NCBI GenBank assembly: GCA_963995505.1
Contig: OZ023190.1
Location: 6,590,516-6,654,515 of the forward strand
Source of the DNA: Hypericum androsaemum
Lineage: Eukaryota; Streptophyta; Magnoliopsida; Malpighiales; Hypericaceae
Reading direction: 5' to 3'
Length of the DNA stretch: 64,000 bases
Of this stretch, positions 35,661-49,000 are shown in pieces (positions within the stretch are counted from its first letter, which is position 1; every line of letters begins with the position of its first letter). The notes beneath the pieces were generated by a model. It had not been told where the DNA came from. It made no database searches and saw only the letters and a list, made by a program, of their open reading frames with translations. A program made the position numbers and the translations under genes.

Positions 35661-36388
35661 ATCTAATTGACGGCTGTGTTATTTTTTTCTTTCATCCCTA
35701 AGTTGCAAGTACAAGGGAGGAATGATGATTGGATCGAATGGCCATGCTTTAAATTTTGCAAGTGTAACAAAATCATTAACGTTTAATTCTTAAATGATGA
35801 TGTTAGATGATGATTTTCTAGCCGATACAATCAAGTCCTATATATAACTTGATCATCAAGATAAATTCTACTTACATTAGAGCTACCCTACTTGCAAGTC
35901 CAAACACAATAAAAAGACTACTCAAACTTTTGAGTTCAGATATGAGCAAAACTCATGGAGGCCTTAGCCGAATTAGGGACATGAATCTTGATTCGAAATG
36001 GGTACTTTTTCTACATTTTCCAAGTAGGCTTTCATACTCGGATTACTTGTTAGTAAAATGCCCCAAATTTTTAGGTACTTCTAACTTGAGCGGCCAGACT
36101 TCAGTATCTGGATTAGATCACAAAGAGTGCGACGTTATCCCAACAAAATTTTATTACACTTATTTTTTTGGGACTCGAACTAAAAATTTCATATTGCTCT
36201 GTCGATTTTTTCATGAGTAAAAAATTATATAACTCTAATATGATTATATTTACAAGGATATTGGACTATATAAAACATCTTGTTCCAAAATCGCCTAATT
36301 AATATTTAGGTCTAAACATCATCTATCGATTGACTCGTTACTGCATCATTTGTAGCCATTACTAGAACTAGTTAATGCTGAGCAACTA

Positions 36389-36686
36389 GGGACCTGGTCC
36401 TGGAAAGGATCATTCAGGACGGTCCTAGTTGGCAGATCATTGGATATACACGGGTAGACCATTGGATATATACTAAACAGATCATTGGATATACACGGGA
36501 CAGATCATTGGATATACACGGGACGGTCCCGATTTATCCGCGGTAGTCCCCGTGAAACCATTTTATCATAATGAGTAGACCATTTTATCATAACTAGTTA
36601 GACCATTATATTATAACTAGGCGAACTATTTTATCCTCCAGGACAGTCCTAGTGCATTTTACACATCCAGGACCAAATCCAAATCC
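36389..36686. mobile_element. Mutator-like non-autonomous element B (23-bp repeat design)
   Basis: The 298-bp element starts GGGACCTGGTCCTGG and ends CCAGGACCAAATCCAAATCC. It is flanked by the perfect 9-bp duplication GAGCAACTA (36380-36388 and 36687-36695). Inside are two arrays of 23-bp units: ATTGGATATACACGG-type (about 36452-36518) and CCATTTTATCATAACTAGTTAGA-like (about 36576-36640). They flank the centre GGTCCCGATTTATCC, which is nearly the same as in element A. No coding sequence. Confidence 0.85.
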
Positions 36687-36695
36687 GAGCAACTA

Positions 36696-37896
36696 ACCTT
36701 TGGCCATTCTCTAATTTTCTGCTGCCACATCCTTTAATATCCAACCCCCGGGTCCTAAATGGTACACCTATTTGCACGAATAACCTTTATTACCGAATCT
36801 CTTTATGGCTTCGAAAATGAGTCTTAACTTGAGGCATATATTTTTGGTGAATCTCTCGAGTACTTCCAAACACGATTTAAAAAATGGTTCTCTTAATAAT
36901 ATCTTTTACATGAACAAACTGCCATCGGTAATTCTAAGCATCATTTAGCTTCTACGAACATATAAAATCAATATCTTCTCAGCCGTAAATAATCAATCAC
37001 TAAAGATCACTATTCACTACTCAATGTATTGTCCCATATAGTCAAACGCAAAAAGGTTATAGAATGTTTAATCTTTTACCTCAAGCCAAAAGAACATACA
37101 AATTACAATTGAGAACCAAATTGTTTCTTTGGTGTTTCTGCTTTCTGTCTTTACCAATTTCATGTCCTATGTATATATCTACAATATGGTCTAGTTATAT
37201 TCTTGTATGGAGTTTTTTCACGGATGATATTTGCGAATGCATAAACACAATGAAAAAAATGAGACCTTAAGATTGTCAAAAGATTCGTCAGAATTTCTAC
37301 GTCCAATCCAATATTTTAAAAGATGAGATTGACAAATTTTATAACACTTATAAACAATTTCACGCCGAGTACACTAGTGATTCAGGTAAAAACGTCTGAT
37401 TACTACAATCTCACTCCGAGTACGTCTAAAATTACTTCAGCATGCAGTATGTGAGACAGAAACGATCCATTCAAACACAACAATCAAAAGTGAATCAGAT
37501 ACAAAAAACCAACTGGAACAGATAATTATTTTAAATCACTCCCGATGTAAGAAGGAGAGTACAAGAATAATCATTTCAAGTATGAACATTTTCTTTCTTT
37601 GTCCCATATATTACCACATTTTGTCACCCTTGTATCTGTGATCACTGTTTTTTCTCTTATTGCAAAATGTTCAAAGCAATGTTTCTAGCTGCATAATCAT
37701 ATAAACAAGCGGGAGCAAACCTCTCGGCGTCTCCAAAGAATGATTCCGATGGAGGATTCTTTGCTAGCCGAACGAATTTCTTGACACGACTACTGTCACC
37801 ATCATCGGTAAATGCATGTCCATCCTGGTTGGCTTATCTTGAACATGTACAATAATGTACAATTGCGGGCACTGTACAAGGCTCGAAGACGCTAAG
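36696..37896. other. Intergenic and presumed 3' UTR of the DUF707 gene
   Basis: No gene recognised. 37600-37896 lies just after the stop of the minus-strand gene and is probably its 3' UTR. Confidence 0.4.
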
Positions 37897-40800
37897 TCAG
37901 CTGGTTGAATTTGATGCTTGTTTGTATGGATCGACCCAACATTGGTCCTCCGCCGCAGCTTCCTTCCACCGTCTCCTGAAAACAGCATATTCTTTATACG
38001 ATTGCCTCCTCACCTGCATATATGACACCATATGAACGTTGTTGCGGAAAGAGAACTTGGTAATGTCATGCATTTTGTAAATGACGGGTGCTTACTTCTA
38101 GTCTAGGATCAAGTTGATGCGGCTGGGAAGATTTCTGCAGATTACAGTGGCAAACGAAATTTCAGTCGTGAAGTAACGGATAGGCAATCAGAACAGGAAA
38201 TGAAAATCCAAATGGAGAATCGATTGAACATAATATTTTCCTAACCTTATTGTCTTCCCCAACTTTATTTTCCTCCGAGCCTCCAAGTGTGGGGCGGCCG
38301 TAATGAACTATATACTCTGCATCCACAACACCAATATTTTTTGTCCTATCTCCCTGTAAATAAACATCACACGAAATTTTCAGTGAGCATAATGCATAAG
38401 TTGGATCAAAGACGAAAAATGGGAAGTAAGAAGGCCCGGGATAGCGAGGAAGAACTCGCCTGAGCACAATAACCAAGCTGATAGTCAAGTCCCCAAGCAT
38501 GGATCAAGTCATTCTGTGAAAAGTAAACCACATTTGGATAATGGTAAGCATGCAACGGCCTCTATTCAAAACATGAATCTTGACAAAAGAAGAAAGAATC
38601 AAAATGTGCAAAAAGTCATAATGAGCCGAATCATTTAATAAGCTACCTATTTTAGAAATCCTTTAACATTAGGCTAAAGATCAAGAATTACATCTTAGAA
38701 GTACACCAGCTCCATGGTAATACCTTTTTCCTAATGGAAAAGGCAGAAGGACAGTACCTGGATCATGTACCACGAACAACGCCATGCAGCTTTTGAAAAC
38801 ACAGGAGCCATCATTTCGATCCACCTACAATAGAAGTTAGAGTTACATCAATGCTAATCAATAAAATGCCCAACTAATGAAATCCAAGACCATAAAAGGT
38901 GATATTTAACTAGACAACAACCACAGAAGTAGACCAGCATAATTCCATAAGATGAGAAATTGTACCCAGTACATGGAGGAGCCGTGCTGTTCCAATAGCA
39001 GCTCCCTGGCTTGTAAGTCCTCCTGCTCACAAAAAAAAAAAACCAAACAGGAAGTAGAGATAAAGTAATTGAAAAAGCAAGTAAATATAAATTGCAAATG
39101 GTAAAGCACCCTAGCAGCAGAGTAATAATGAAGCTCGAAGCATGACTGTCAAACAATTTAAACCCTTCCGGCAAAGCCTAATCACAGTTATGACAAACGA
39201 GGAACAATGTGGCCTATATGTCAATCTCATGCAAGAAATCTCAATTCGACCTGACAGAAGCAAGTTAACATTGGCCACGCAATAGAGATTTTTTTCTCAG
39301 GACGACAAGCAGAATGTGCTCAACTGTTACGCACAAATGGTAGATACAAGGGGCTAGAAGGAATCTAGAAATCCAGGAGGAAACAAAAAATTCTCACACG
39401 GGATAAACAAAAGAAGAGTGAATAATAGGAACCTGTGAACTGTTGCTCTCACTCGTGCTGTAAGTTGTTGATGTACTTCAGACTTTCCAGGATCAAGGGC
39501 TGGCTGTGATATATCAAGTCCTTCTCTTTTGACAATTGACAGATACCTGAGAGAATCACAGAAAAAGTACAGTAATGAATAAGCAGCCATGTCGAACCAG
39601 GTGAGCCCGATATCCACCATTATATGCAACTCCATTGCTGGTATGAACAATATTCCATAGAACCCTTTAAGGCAATGAACCAGCATCACAAGAATTCTGA
39701 CGTGCACTTCAAAGTGTACCGACATTCTTCAATAATGCAATTGAGATAGTATCATGCAAGTTCCTACTCAAACTGTCGAAGATAGCATACTTTTCTGGGT
39801 TAAAATTCTCAACACCAAGGTCCTCATCCCAGAGGAAAATGTAGTTATAGTCTGCAACTATATCTGGGTGCAAAAACCGCTTTGCAAACCACCTGCAATG
39901 GAATCAGAATCCTGTGAAGGTGTATTCGGAATCAACGCAGGAACCAACTAATGAGATGGCCCTATTGCACGACTTCAGGGACTAACCATTTAGTTTGGTT
40001 GCGAGCAGAAACATGTATAACCTTGTCAGTCCAATTGAAATCCTTCCACGCGTCAACAATGCCATCATAGTGAAATAGCATCACAGAAAAATTGCTTGCA
40101 AGGAACTGAAAAATAGAGCAGATGGAGAACTTTCAACACGGAAACCTTAAAATCATGGGAAAAAAAAGATGCAAAATGATCATTTGTATGCCGATTACCT
40201 TGGTCACCATCTTATTTACGAGCGCCTTCTGCTTAATTCCGACGGGCATGGTAAACAAACACTGGAACGAGCCCGCATCCTCCTAAGGACAAATGCAACC
40301 TGTCAGCTATCATAAAACTCACCTCTCCCATTGACAGTGCCTGAATTAATGTCGTCACAAGATTAGACAAGTCCTTACCTTTGGTTTGCCCCATAAGGGT
40401 CTCATTTGCAAGTTGGATGTCTTTGTCACGATGCCCTGAGGTAAGGACTCGCTTCCAGGAGGTCTGCAATTACCCTAAAGCAGATAACTTTATTTAAGCC
40501 ACCAAAAACTACGAAATCAGGTTCTCTAGCTGATCATCTTAAGATTAACCACCAAAAACTCATAGAAGAAAATCAAGTACCTTACAATTTCCGGACATTA
40601 AACTCTGGAAACTGCTAACTACTCCCCATGTATACATTCTCTGCACAAGAGACTCAAACTCGATAGGCAAATCCAAACATGTGGAACACGTAATCAACAA
40701 TCGTTGCACCACCAATTCGCACACAACAAGAAGTACATTTCACAATTCGGGGCGGAAAATGGCAATTACCTCTTTGTAATCCGGTGCTACGAAAGCACTG

Positions 40801-41250
40801 CCGATGAAGAAAACAAAGAAGAACAGAGTAACAGCGGGAAATGCGATACGCATATTCGAGCTCCAACTCTTCGAATCCGCCTTTTGGGATAACTGCAACC
40901 AACAAAACAACATCAATCAAATGAACATATTACATCCACAATCACGAAGAACCCCTCCAACCACCACTAACTAAACCTCCAAAGAATCATTCAATCTCAA
41001 GTCAACTCCAACCAATACACTCCAAATATACCATTTGAGCGCCAAAATATATGCAGAGACTTGAAATTTCAAAAGGAGAACATCAAAACAACCAAAACCA
41101 ACAGAGCAACAAGTAAAAACACAGCTACCCATTTACAATCATTGTACACAAAATCGAATAAGCGTGATTAAAATTTTTTTTTGGAAAAACGAAAAGAAAG
41201 AAGAAAACTTTAGCAATCAGAGTCAGGCTTACGTAATTCGATGACATCAT
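37897..41250 (-). CDS. DUF707 family protein, 14 coding exons
   Basis: Exons in transcription order: 41250-41233, 40892-40770, 40640-40581, 40474-40379, 40282-40199, 40105-39987, 39892-39791, 39546-39433, 39022-38966, 38824-38758, 38513-38460, 38353-38246, 38134-38096, 38013-37897. They join in one frame of 385 residues, a usual length for the family. Residues about 21-42 form one hydrophobic helix near the N-terminus (signal anchor, type II topology). Family motifs are FHYDG, WWFAKRFLHPDIV, the acidic WDEDLG near residue 189, STAPPCTGW, QLGYCAQGDRTKN and CWVDPY. DUF707 proteins are often annotated as lysine-ketoglutarate-reductase trans-splicing related; biochemical function is unproven. The acidic motif recalls sugar-nucleotide transferases but is no proof. 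Intron 11 starts GC instead of GT. The ATG pair in the 18-bp first exon was chosen; the Met at residue 20 is an alternative. Confidence 0.9.
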
Positions 41251-41699
41251 CTATTCATGAACGGCAAGGTGGTATATTCCTTAAAAAGAAGACATGCCAA
41301 GGCTGAGGAAATGCGAGAAAAGTTGCGGTCTTTGTCGGTTTTCTTTTGTGGGTTTCTCTTAAAAAGGTCAGCCTTTTATGACAAACGATGCAGAAAAGGA
41401 AGAAGATTTTCTTGTTCGGAAAGTGGGATGGGAGGAGAAAGAAACAGAGGACAAGGAAGGCTGAATAATATAGAGGTTAGAAGAAGAAGGATTGTAATGA
41501 TTCATTTTTGAGAAATATAAATACAATTATTATTATTCTTTTTTGAGAAATAAATAAATACAATTACTATGAGAGAGAGAGGGGCGATGTACAGTTCAAG
41601 AAATAAACACTAGGACCGACCGAGGACTAGGAAACGTGCGTTGGCTTTTCGGGTTTTGCCCTTGTTCTGTTCCAGACCCCACAAATTACATAATTAAAA

Positions 41700-41995
41700 G
41701 AGATAATTGCTCTAAGGTCTTTGGTATTTGAGCAAATTCATCTTTTAGTTTTTACTGTTTTTAAAAAAAAATTTCGGTCCTCCTAGTTTGACATAATAGC
41801 ATTTTTTAGTCCCTGGCGGACCCACTGCTGACGTCATAAAATGATTGTGTTGACTGCTGACGTCAGCGGTGGATCTGCCAGGGACTAAAAAGTGCTATTA
41901 TGTCAAACTAGGAGGACCGAGAAAGATTTTTGAAAATAATAAAGACTAAAAGGGAAATTTTTTTTAAATACCAGGGATCTTAGGGCAATTATCCC
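41700..41995. mobile_element. Mutator-like foldback MITE, element D
   Basis: The 296-bp element is almost entirely an inverted repeat. The arms carry GATAATTGC/GCAATTATC ends, 'ggtcctcctagtttgacataa', 'agtccctgg' and TGACGTCA at the centre. The perfect 9-bp duplication TAATTAAAA flanks it (41691-41699 and 41996-42004). It lies about 450 bp upstream of the DUF707 start, so it may influence that promoter by hairpin small RNAs (inference). A half copy is at 1755-1896. Confidence 0.88.
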
Positions 41996-42544
41996 TAATT
42001 AAAATTGGGTGTTGAAAATGACCGAGCACCGACAAGAAAGCTAAAAACATAAATCATCCCCACACACAGGACCGACCGACTCCAGCTATAGAGGCCTCTG
42101 TTGTAGCCAATCATTATCCAGCCACCAATAAGAAAGAGCACCAACAAGAAAGTGCAGTGAGCTCAATGAATGGGGAAAGTTACGAGAAGGGAGAGGGAGG
42201 AGAGAAAGGACAGAGACTCCTTTGCTTGATTCAGTCATGACATGGAGCTTCGGTCAAGCAAGCACTGTCTTTCAAAATTGATATTTTTCTTATGTCCCAA
42301 TAATATTACTCTACACAAATTTTATTGTATAGAGATGAAAATGTCGGTACTGTTTTATTTTCGAAAAGATGATGTATATTTGATTGATGAGGTTATAAGA
42401 GAGAGTGAGTAGGGATTAAAGGGCAGCGACCCAAGGAGCGCGGCGAGTGGCATGGTGGTGGGAACTCTCTCTCTCCAAGCTTGTCTATCCTTTCGCCCTC
42501 AATAGTTGTGGGTCAAACGTGTTCTAAAGTCATTGGCCTTTTTC

Positions 42545-43503
42545 GGGCAAACTATTTTAAAATTCTTGGTCTATATCATAATTACTAGTGAGTTCGTACT
42601 ATTTTGAAAAATTATTTTTTCCTCACCGCACTTTATTTAAATATTGGTCTGGGTTCCTGGCTGACGTCATCACTCATTTTGTCATATGAAATTACATTCA
42701 TACCCAAGAAGACCAAGAACACTCGATCAAACAAGAAAACCAAATTAATTAAACACCCAATTCATCTTCATCCAGATTTTCACATGAATCTAATTCTGTT
42801 CTCGCAATTAATAACTGAGAGGCCATAACAACGAAAAGTTTCCTTCGAAAGAAGGAACAACAAAAAGGAACGAAAAGACATTAAATTTGGGGGTTTCTTT
42901 AAATTCATCATCGGTGAAGGCCACCGTACTTGCGACGAGTCTCGCCCGGTTGGCCCGGCCTGACTCGAGATCCGGTTGGAGAGCGAGGGCGGCCTAGGGG
43001 TAATAGGAATCTGAGGATCAGCTCATCCTCTTGACCAAGAAGGGTCCGTCTCTGAGAAATGTGTTGACGGTGTTGAACTCCTCGATACTCGTCTCGTCAG
43101 TCTCCGTCGGTGCGGCGAAGATCTAGATCTGCCAAAGCCCAAAGCCAAAGCCAAAGCGTGGAGAAGAAGGCGATGATTGGATGTTTGTCGATTCCCACTG
43201 TGTTCTTCGATTTCCTCTAAATAATTGGGTGTTGTTTGCTTAAAATTTTTGGTTGATTACTTTGTTGATTTTTTGGGTTGGGTTCTTGAGTGTTTCAACC
43301 GTTGAAGGAGATGGATTTTAATTTTTTGTGAGGGTATAATAGTCATTTTATATGACTAAAAACTGAAAAAATAACTAACGACGTCAGTTAGAGACCCAAA
43401 ATCAACATTTAAACAAAAAGTAGGGATAGAAAAATAATTTTTCAAATAGTAGAGACCCTTCTAGTAACTATGACATTGAAAACGAACTAAAGGTAATGTG
43501 CCC
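42545..43503. mobile_element. Inverted-repeat element E with captured gene fragment
   Basis: The TIRs are about 100-130 bp. The left arm reads from GGGCAAACTATTTT to GCTGACGTCA near 42671. The right arm begins near 43380 (GACGTCAGTTAGAGACCC) and ends TGCCC at 43503. Inner TIR blocks such as ATTACTAG and TTGAAAAATTATTTTTC match well; the outermost ~40 bp match weakly. The ~700-bp interior is much richer in G+C than the TIRs and holds exon-like sequence. I found no target duplication, so the ends are approximate. The TGACGTCA next to the inner TIR edge resembles element D. Confidence 0.7.
43018..43122 (-). pseudogene. Captured terminal exon inside element E
   Basis: On the minus strand a pyrimidine/G-rich stretch ends in TAG (43123-43125) and is followed by 34 codons and a TGA at 43018-43020. 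The peptide contains TETDETSIEEFNTVNTFL and then RDGPFLV. It looks like a real C-terminal exon by composition; I cannot name the parent. It sits between the TIRs with AT-rich, 3'-UTR-like sequence after it, so it was probably carried in from a host gene. Confidence 0.5.
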
Positions 43504-43925
43504 TTATTTATTTCCTTGGTTTGCAATTTCGGCATTCAAGTTTGTGTTTAATCCGAATAGTTTAAGATGATATTTCCACTGTTATTACTTGATTTTAATT
43601 TTTACACAACGTTTAGGATTGTAACAATTGATAAATTTTATGGTAGATTTTACATTATTTATTTTTATTTATTATAAGATCAAAGTCCAAATATTACAAC
43701 CTAATACTAAAAGATCACCTTATAATATACCGGTAGATAATGACCGAGCATGTATGTGGTGTTCTATTTTGACTATTGGTTCCGTATTTTAATTTTGAAA
43801 AAAAATTCATCTTAGTCTATTTGATTCAAATTTGTATTTGCTGGATTTAACGCATAATTAACGAGTAATTACATGTTAAACTTGATTAATTAAAAAACTA
43901 ATTCGTTAATAATAAATTACTTACT

Positions 43926-44381
43926 TGTTGAAGCAAGATGTCCACATATTCGGGTCTACAATGTCTTCGTGCCAGTCGAATTACGATCACATTATAACGG
44001 ATTCGTAATTGATTTTCACGAGATTTCCTCTATTGAAAATCTGATCAAAACTCAGGGACTATTCCAGAGTTTTTTCTTTCCTATTGAGTGGTTGTGGGAA
44101 AACTTCCAGATTGGTTCAGCCGAATTTCCCTTTTTATAAGGAAATTCGGCCAATCAGAACGCGCCACGTGGAGCGCATGGCTGCCACGTGGCACTTCTAG
44201 GCCACAAAGCTATCATTAGCTTTGCCACGTGGGCCTCTAACTCTAGCGACAACTGCGTCAGTGCCACGTCACGCTGACGTGGCGCTTGCGTGGCCCCGAG
44301 CCGGTACCCTCGGGTTGACCGGCCCATTCCACCCAAAATTTGCACAATAATAATTGTCTGATTGGGCCTTGAGGTCCAACA
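43926..44381 (-). repeat. 3' LTR of the minus-strand copia element
   Basis: On the minus strand the 456-bp LTR starts TGTTGGACCTC after TAATTGAGTGGGAGA and ends GCTTCAACA. It is unusually GC-rich for this window (44150-44300). Confidence 0.8.
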
Positions 44382-47300
44382 TCTCCCACTCAATTATTAT
44401 TGACCTTGATCAACAGCTATCAGATTTCTTTAAAGAATTTCGTGCGACCAGCATACGTCGAGTGTGTTAAGCCAAATTCAAGAGCACGGACACTCAGGCT
44501 ACTTGAATAGTAGCATCTCGACAACCTTCTTGTATAATTCATGCTATTACCCCATGACTCATGTCACATTCCATTGTTCACATTAGTGATTTCAAACAAT
44601 TATATTCGGGTTCACTATTGTACTTTTCAATACAATTGGTGCACATGAACTACGAAACTCAGAATGTGATGAACAGAGTTCCGTCTCTCTTAACTATATT
44701 CCTTTCATAATGATACAGCCTACTTTTTTGGTCAGCCCTGCGAGGTCGAATTGCTATGCCATAACCTTTTCATGAACTTTCCAAGCTAACAGCATTGGAT
44801 CATACTTTCAGAATACGTTTAGGATCTTAAGGGTAAGTTTCGGGAATCACAGTTCTCGAAAATTGGTCTCACACCAGGGATTGTGAAATCACTCAATATT
44901 TTTATCCCATCCAGTGGTCGATTAGCACACATGACAGTGATATCACATGTTATGGTGTACATTCCTTTTTAAAGGAACACATGTCATTTAACACCATACT
45001 AGAGTATCAGCCTTAGCTTAACTCTAGGCTAATATGACAGACAGTATGATAAGTTCCACTTATGTCTTATCATATGGATTGTAGAAAATCCAAATGCAGC
45101 AACTTATTCCTGCATTCCATAAGAAAACTTGCTCTTGAGCAAGACGGCATTCCGTCATAGGACATGCATTTATGTATATCCAATAACTACCTCATCTCAT
45201 CTAGGAATCAACTTCTTGACTCCCACTGAGGTAAACACCCGTGTGAGTGTGCTACTTCTCTATCCGACATGTTTCATAAATAACTCATATTGCCAAATAA
45301 AACTCCTTTATTCCAACTAATTGGATTACAAATGAAACTGTCGCAAATGTAGTGACTTAACATATTTCTCCAACACTTCTCGAGGTAATACTTTAGTCAT
45401 TAGATCTGCGACCATATCTTTTGTAGATATGTATTTCACACCCAGTTCTTTATATTTTACTAAATTTCTAACAAAGTAAAATTTAATATCTATATGCTTA
45501 GCCCTGCTATGGAATCTAGGATCCTTAGCATAGGCTATAGCTGCCTGGTTGTCGCAGAATAGACTCACGGGCTCTGTTAAGTTGATCAGGGAGAGATGGC
45601 TTAAGAATCTCTTCAACCATACCGCTTCTTGTGCAGCATGAGCTGAAGCTACATATTCTGCTTCCATTGTTGACAGGGATACACAGGTTTGCTTCTTACT
45701 GCTCCATGAGATAGCACCCCCGCCCAATAAGAAAATGAATCCAGATGTAGACTTATTCTTGTCCACGTCGCCTCCCTAATCAGCATCAGTGTAGCCACTC
45801 AGTATTAGGTCATGGCCTTGATAGCACAAGGAGTATTCTGCAGTAGTGTTCAAATATTTTAAAATCTCTTTGACAGCCTTCCAATGAGCACTGCTTGGAT
45901 CAGACTGATAGCTGCTTGCTATCCCAACAGCATAGTAAATATCAGGTCTGGTACACAATATTGCGTACATCAGGTATCCAACTGTGTTGGTATAAGGAAT
46001 CTTCTCAATGTCCCTACGTTGTTTAGCTATTTTTGGGTACATGTCCTTACACAAATTATGACCTTTAACCAATGAGACGTACTTTGGGTTACTGTGATCA
46101 CATTTGAAATGTTCTACTACTTTGCGAATATATGTCTCTTGTGAAAGAGACACTATCCTTTTCGAACGATTCCTCAAAATCTTAACTCCGAGTATGTAAT
46201 CCGCTTCACCCATGTCTTTCATTTCAAAGTTGGAACATAACCAATCTTTGATTTCGACAAGAAATCCCATGTCATTTTCAGCTAAAAGTATGTCATCAAC
46301 ATACAAAGTGATGATGACAAACTTCTTTCCTGATTGCTTAACATATACGCAGTGATCTTCGTCTATCATTATAAAATCATGTGCCATGATCGTATTATGA
46401 AAGCGAATATACCACTGTCTAGACGACTGCTTAAGGCCATAAATTGATATATTCAATTTGCAAACTTTGCATTCGCAGCCTTTTTTAATGTAGCCCTCAG
46501 GCTGAATTATATAGATTTCTTCATCCAATTCTCCATAGAGAAAAACAGTCTTTACATCCATTTGATGTAATTCTAGATTCATGTTAGCAACCATAGCTAA
46601 AATGACCCTAATTGACGTAAATCTAACAACAGGTGCAAAAGTCTCCTCGTAGTCTATCCCAGCCTGTTGTTTGAACCCTTGGGCAACCAAAAGTGCTTTG
46701 TATCTTTCGATACTGCCATCTATATTGCGCTTGATTTTGAGAATCTACTTATTCTCAATTGCCCTACGCCCCCTAGGTAGGTCAACCAGATTCCAAACCT
46801 GGTTTTTGATTATGGAAGACATTTCTTCCTCCATTGCATTTATCCATTCAGTTCGTTTTGGAGATGAAAAAGCTCCAGATACATTCTTTGGCTCATCTTC
46901 ATCCTGCAGGATGGCCAGAAGAATTTTACTTGGATCACCAAATTTCTTTAGTGATACCAAGAATGTATTAGCCTCGCCTTCGATGTCAAATCGTCGGCGT
47001 GGTATGCTAGTTCTGTTAGACCTACGGTATTCTCAGTTTTAATAAATATCTCTCATATATTCGTCATATCCAGGAATCGCACTCCCACTGGGTGGAAATA
47101 CCGTACTAGGAATTACCTCCATTTTAGGACTCAGATCACGACCTTCCGGATCATTTTGAGTTGGAAAATCTCTATCTTCCACCTCAATTCTCCCACTCGG
47201 AAGAAGTGATCCAGATGACTCTGGTTCATCTGTCTCATAAAGGGTAAGGTCATTACTAACCTCCCCCAACTTTAGAAATTCATTCTCAAAAAACGTAGCA

Positions 47301-48993
47301 TCGCCTGATTCAAATTCGGTTACATGTCTATTGTCCAGCACCCACGAATACATACCTTTTAGATACCTCTGGGTATCTTATAAAGATACTTTTTCTACCT
47401 CTCGGTCCCAGTTTACCGAAAGTACTAGAGGTAGAATGGACATAGGACGCACACCCCCATGGCTTAAAATAGGATTGATTGGGCTTCCGATCTGTCCACA
47501 TTTCATAAGGAGTGGCTGTAACAGACTTGGTGGGAACACGGTTTAAAACGTATGCGGCAGTCAGGAGCGCATCTCCATAGACTGATATAGGCAAATGTGC
47601 CTCTGCCATCATTGATCTAACCATGTCAAGAAGGGTTCTATTCCTTGTTTCAGCAACCCCGTTTTGCTGGGGTGTATAGGGAATGGACAACTGATGTTCA
47701 ATCCCTTTTTCAATGCATAGAGCTTTGAACTCATCAGAAAGATATTCATGGCCACGATCAGTTCGTAAGGCCTTTATCTTTCTGTCCTTCTGATTCTCAA
47801 CAAAACTCATGTACGTCATGAAGCAGTTTAAGGCTTCATATTTGTGAGAAATCAGGTATATCAGACCATATCTAGTATAGTCGTCAATAAAGGTGATGAA
47901 GTAATATGCTCCATGCCTTGCACTCACGTTCATTGGACCACAGATGTCGGAATGGACTAACTGTAATGGAAATTCGGCTTTAGCCCAATACTGAAAGGTT
48001 TCCTTGTGCTTTTCCCTTCTAGACAGGATACACATCTGGGTAATATAGATTTCTCTACATTTCTCAGTAGTCATGCCTTAGCTAGACGGTTTAAACGATC
48101 CTGACCAATATGGCCAAGGCTAGAATGCCACAGTTTAATATCATCTTCCGATGAGTTTGAACTAGTGACTAAGGAAAAACTTTCACAAGGATCGATATCC
48201 AGAATCAAAAAACCTTCCGATATATATCCAAGGTCAAAATAGGCATCATCCAAAAATAATCTAACGGTGTCGTCCTTAAACGACAACCGAAAATCTAAAG
48301 ACATTAAGGCCGAAACTGAGATCAGGTTCCTTCGAATGTCTGGAGCAAACAACACGTCATGTAAAAGAAGAGCACGACCACCACGAAGGTGCAATTTACA
48401 AGTGCCCAGGCCTTTCACATCCACGCACGAGATGTTACCGACAAAAATGATTTTTGCTCTAGCCGGCAACCGCCTGTATTCAACGAACGAACAACGGTCT
48501 CTAGCTACATGGTCTGTCGCTCCTGAATCAATCACCCACATAGAATGTGACTCAGTTAGAAGGGTACACGAGGATACATACAACTTATTCACACTTGAAT
48601 TTAGGTGTACCTGCTTGGGCATCTTGCAATCTTTTGCAAAATGTCCCTTCTTTTGACAGTTAAAACATTTCACTTTTGAAATGTTAAACCGCTTTTTCTT
48701 TTTAGCCTTGGAGCCATCCAACTTAGTTCCATGGTTTTCAGCATTTGGAGTTTCTTTATACTTACCCTTCCCTTTACCTTTCTTCTTTTTCCCACCACTC
48801 CCAGTTGAACAAATCGAATGGACTTCAGGGTGGGATTTCATAGTTAGGAGGCGATCCTCCTCCAATTCAAGGTGCCTGGCAACATCATCAAATGTTACCA
48901 AATGGTCGGAATGGGTAAGATTCATCTTCATCTGTTCCCAACTTGGTGGTAGGGAACAGATGATAGCTTGAATCCGACAATACCAGATAACTT
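43926..48993 (-). mobile_element. 5'-truncated Ty1/copia element, minus strand
   Basis: Reading the minus strand: a Gag C-terminus, protease, integrase, RT and RNase H, then about 940 bp of non-coding sequence, a purine tract (complement of 44382-44396) and one LTR. The Gag start and the 5' LTR are missing, and the homology stops near 48990, next to the CBSX6 relic. It belongs to a different copia group from the plus-strand element at 23-29 kb, judged by its protein motifs and LTR. Confidence 0.88.
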
Positions 48994-49000
48994 GTCCCAA
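45326..49000 (-). pseudogene. Copia polyprotein remnant, minus strand
   Basis: Motifs on the minus strand in order: zinc knuckle CFNCQKKGHFAKDC (near 48630-48670), protease WVIDSGATDHV (near 48520), GAG-pre-integrase LWHSSLGHIG (near 48120), integrase acidic residues in HSDICG, LRTDRG and NGVAETRNRTL, RT YVDDILL (near 46290) and RNase H ending at 45326. Breaks include stops after 48071, around 47036, 46742 and 45773, and a frameshift near 47330-47350. Several stops fit a TGG-to-TAG change. Confidence 0.88.

Noticed and set aside
35849..36220. A 123-codon plus-strand frame
   Set aside because: It has no recognisable motif, AT-driven composition, and no splice or promoter context.
41257..41511. 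An 84-codon frame upstream of the DUF707 gene
   Set aside because: It lies in the divergent 5' region, is purine-rich low-complexity sequence and has no motif.
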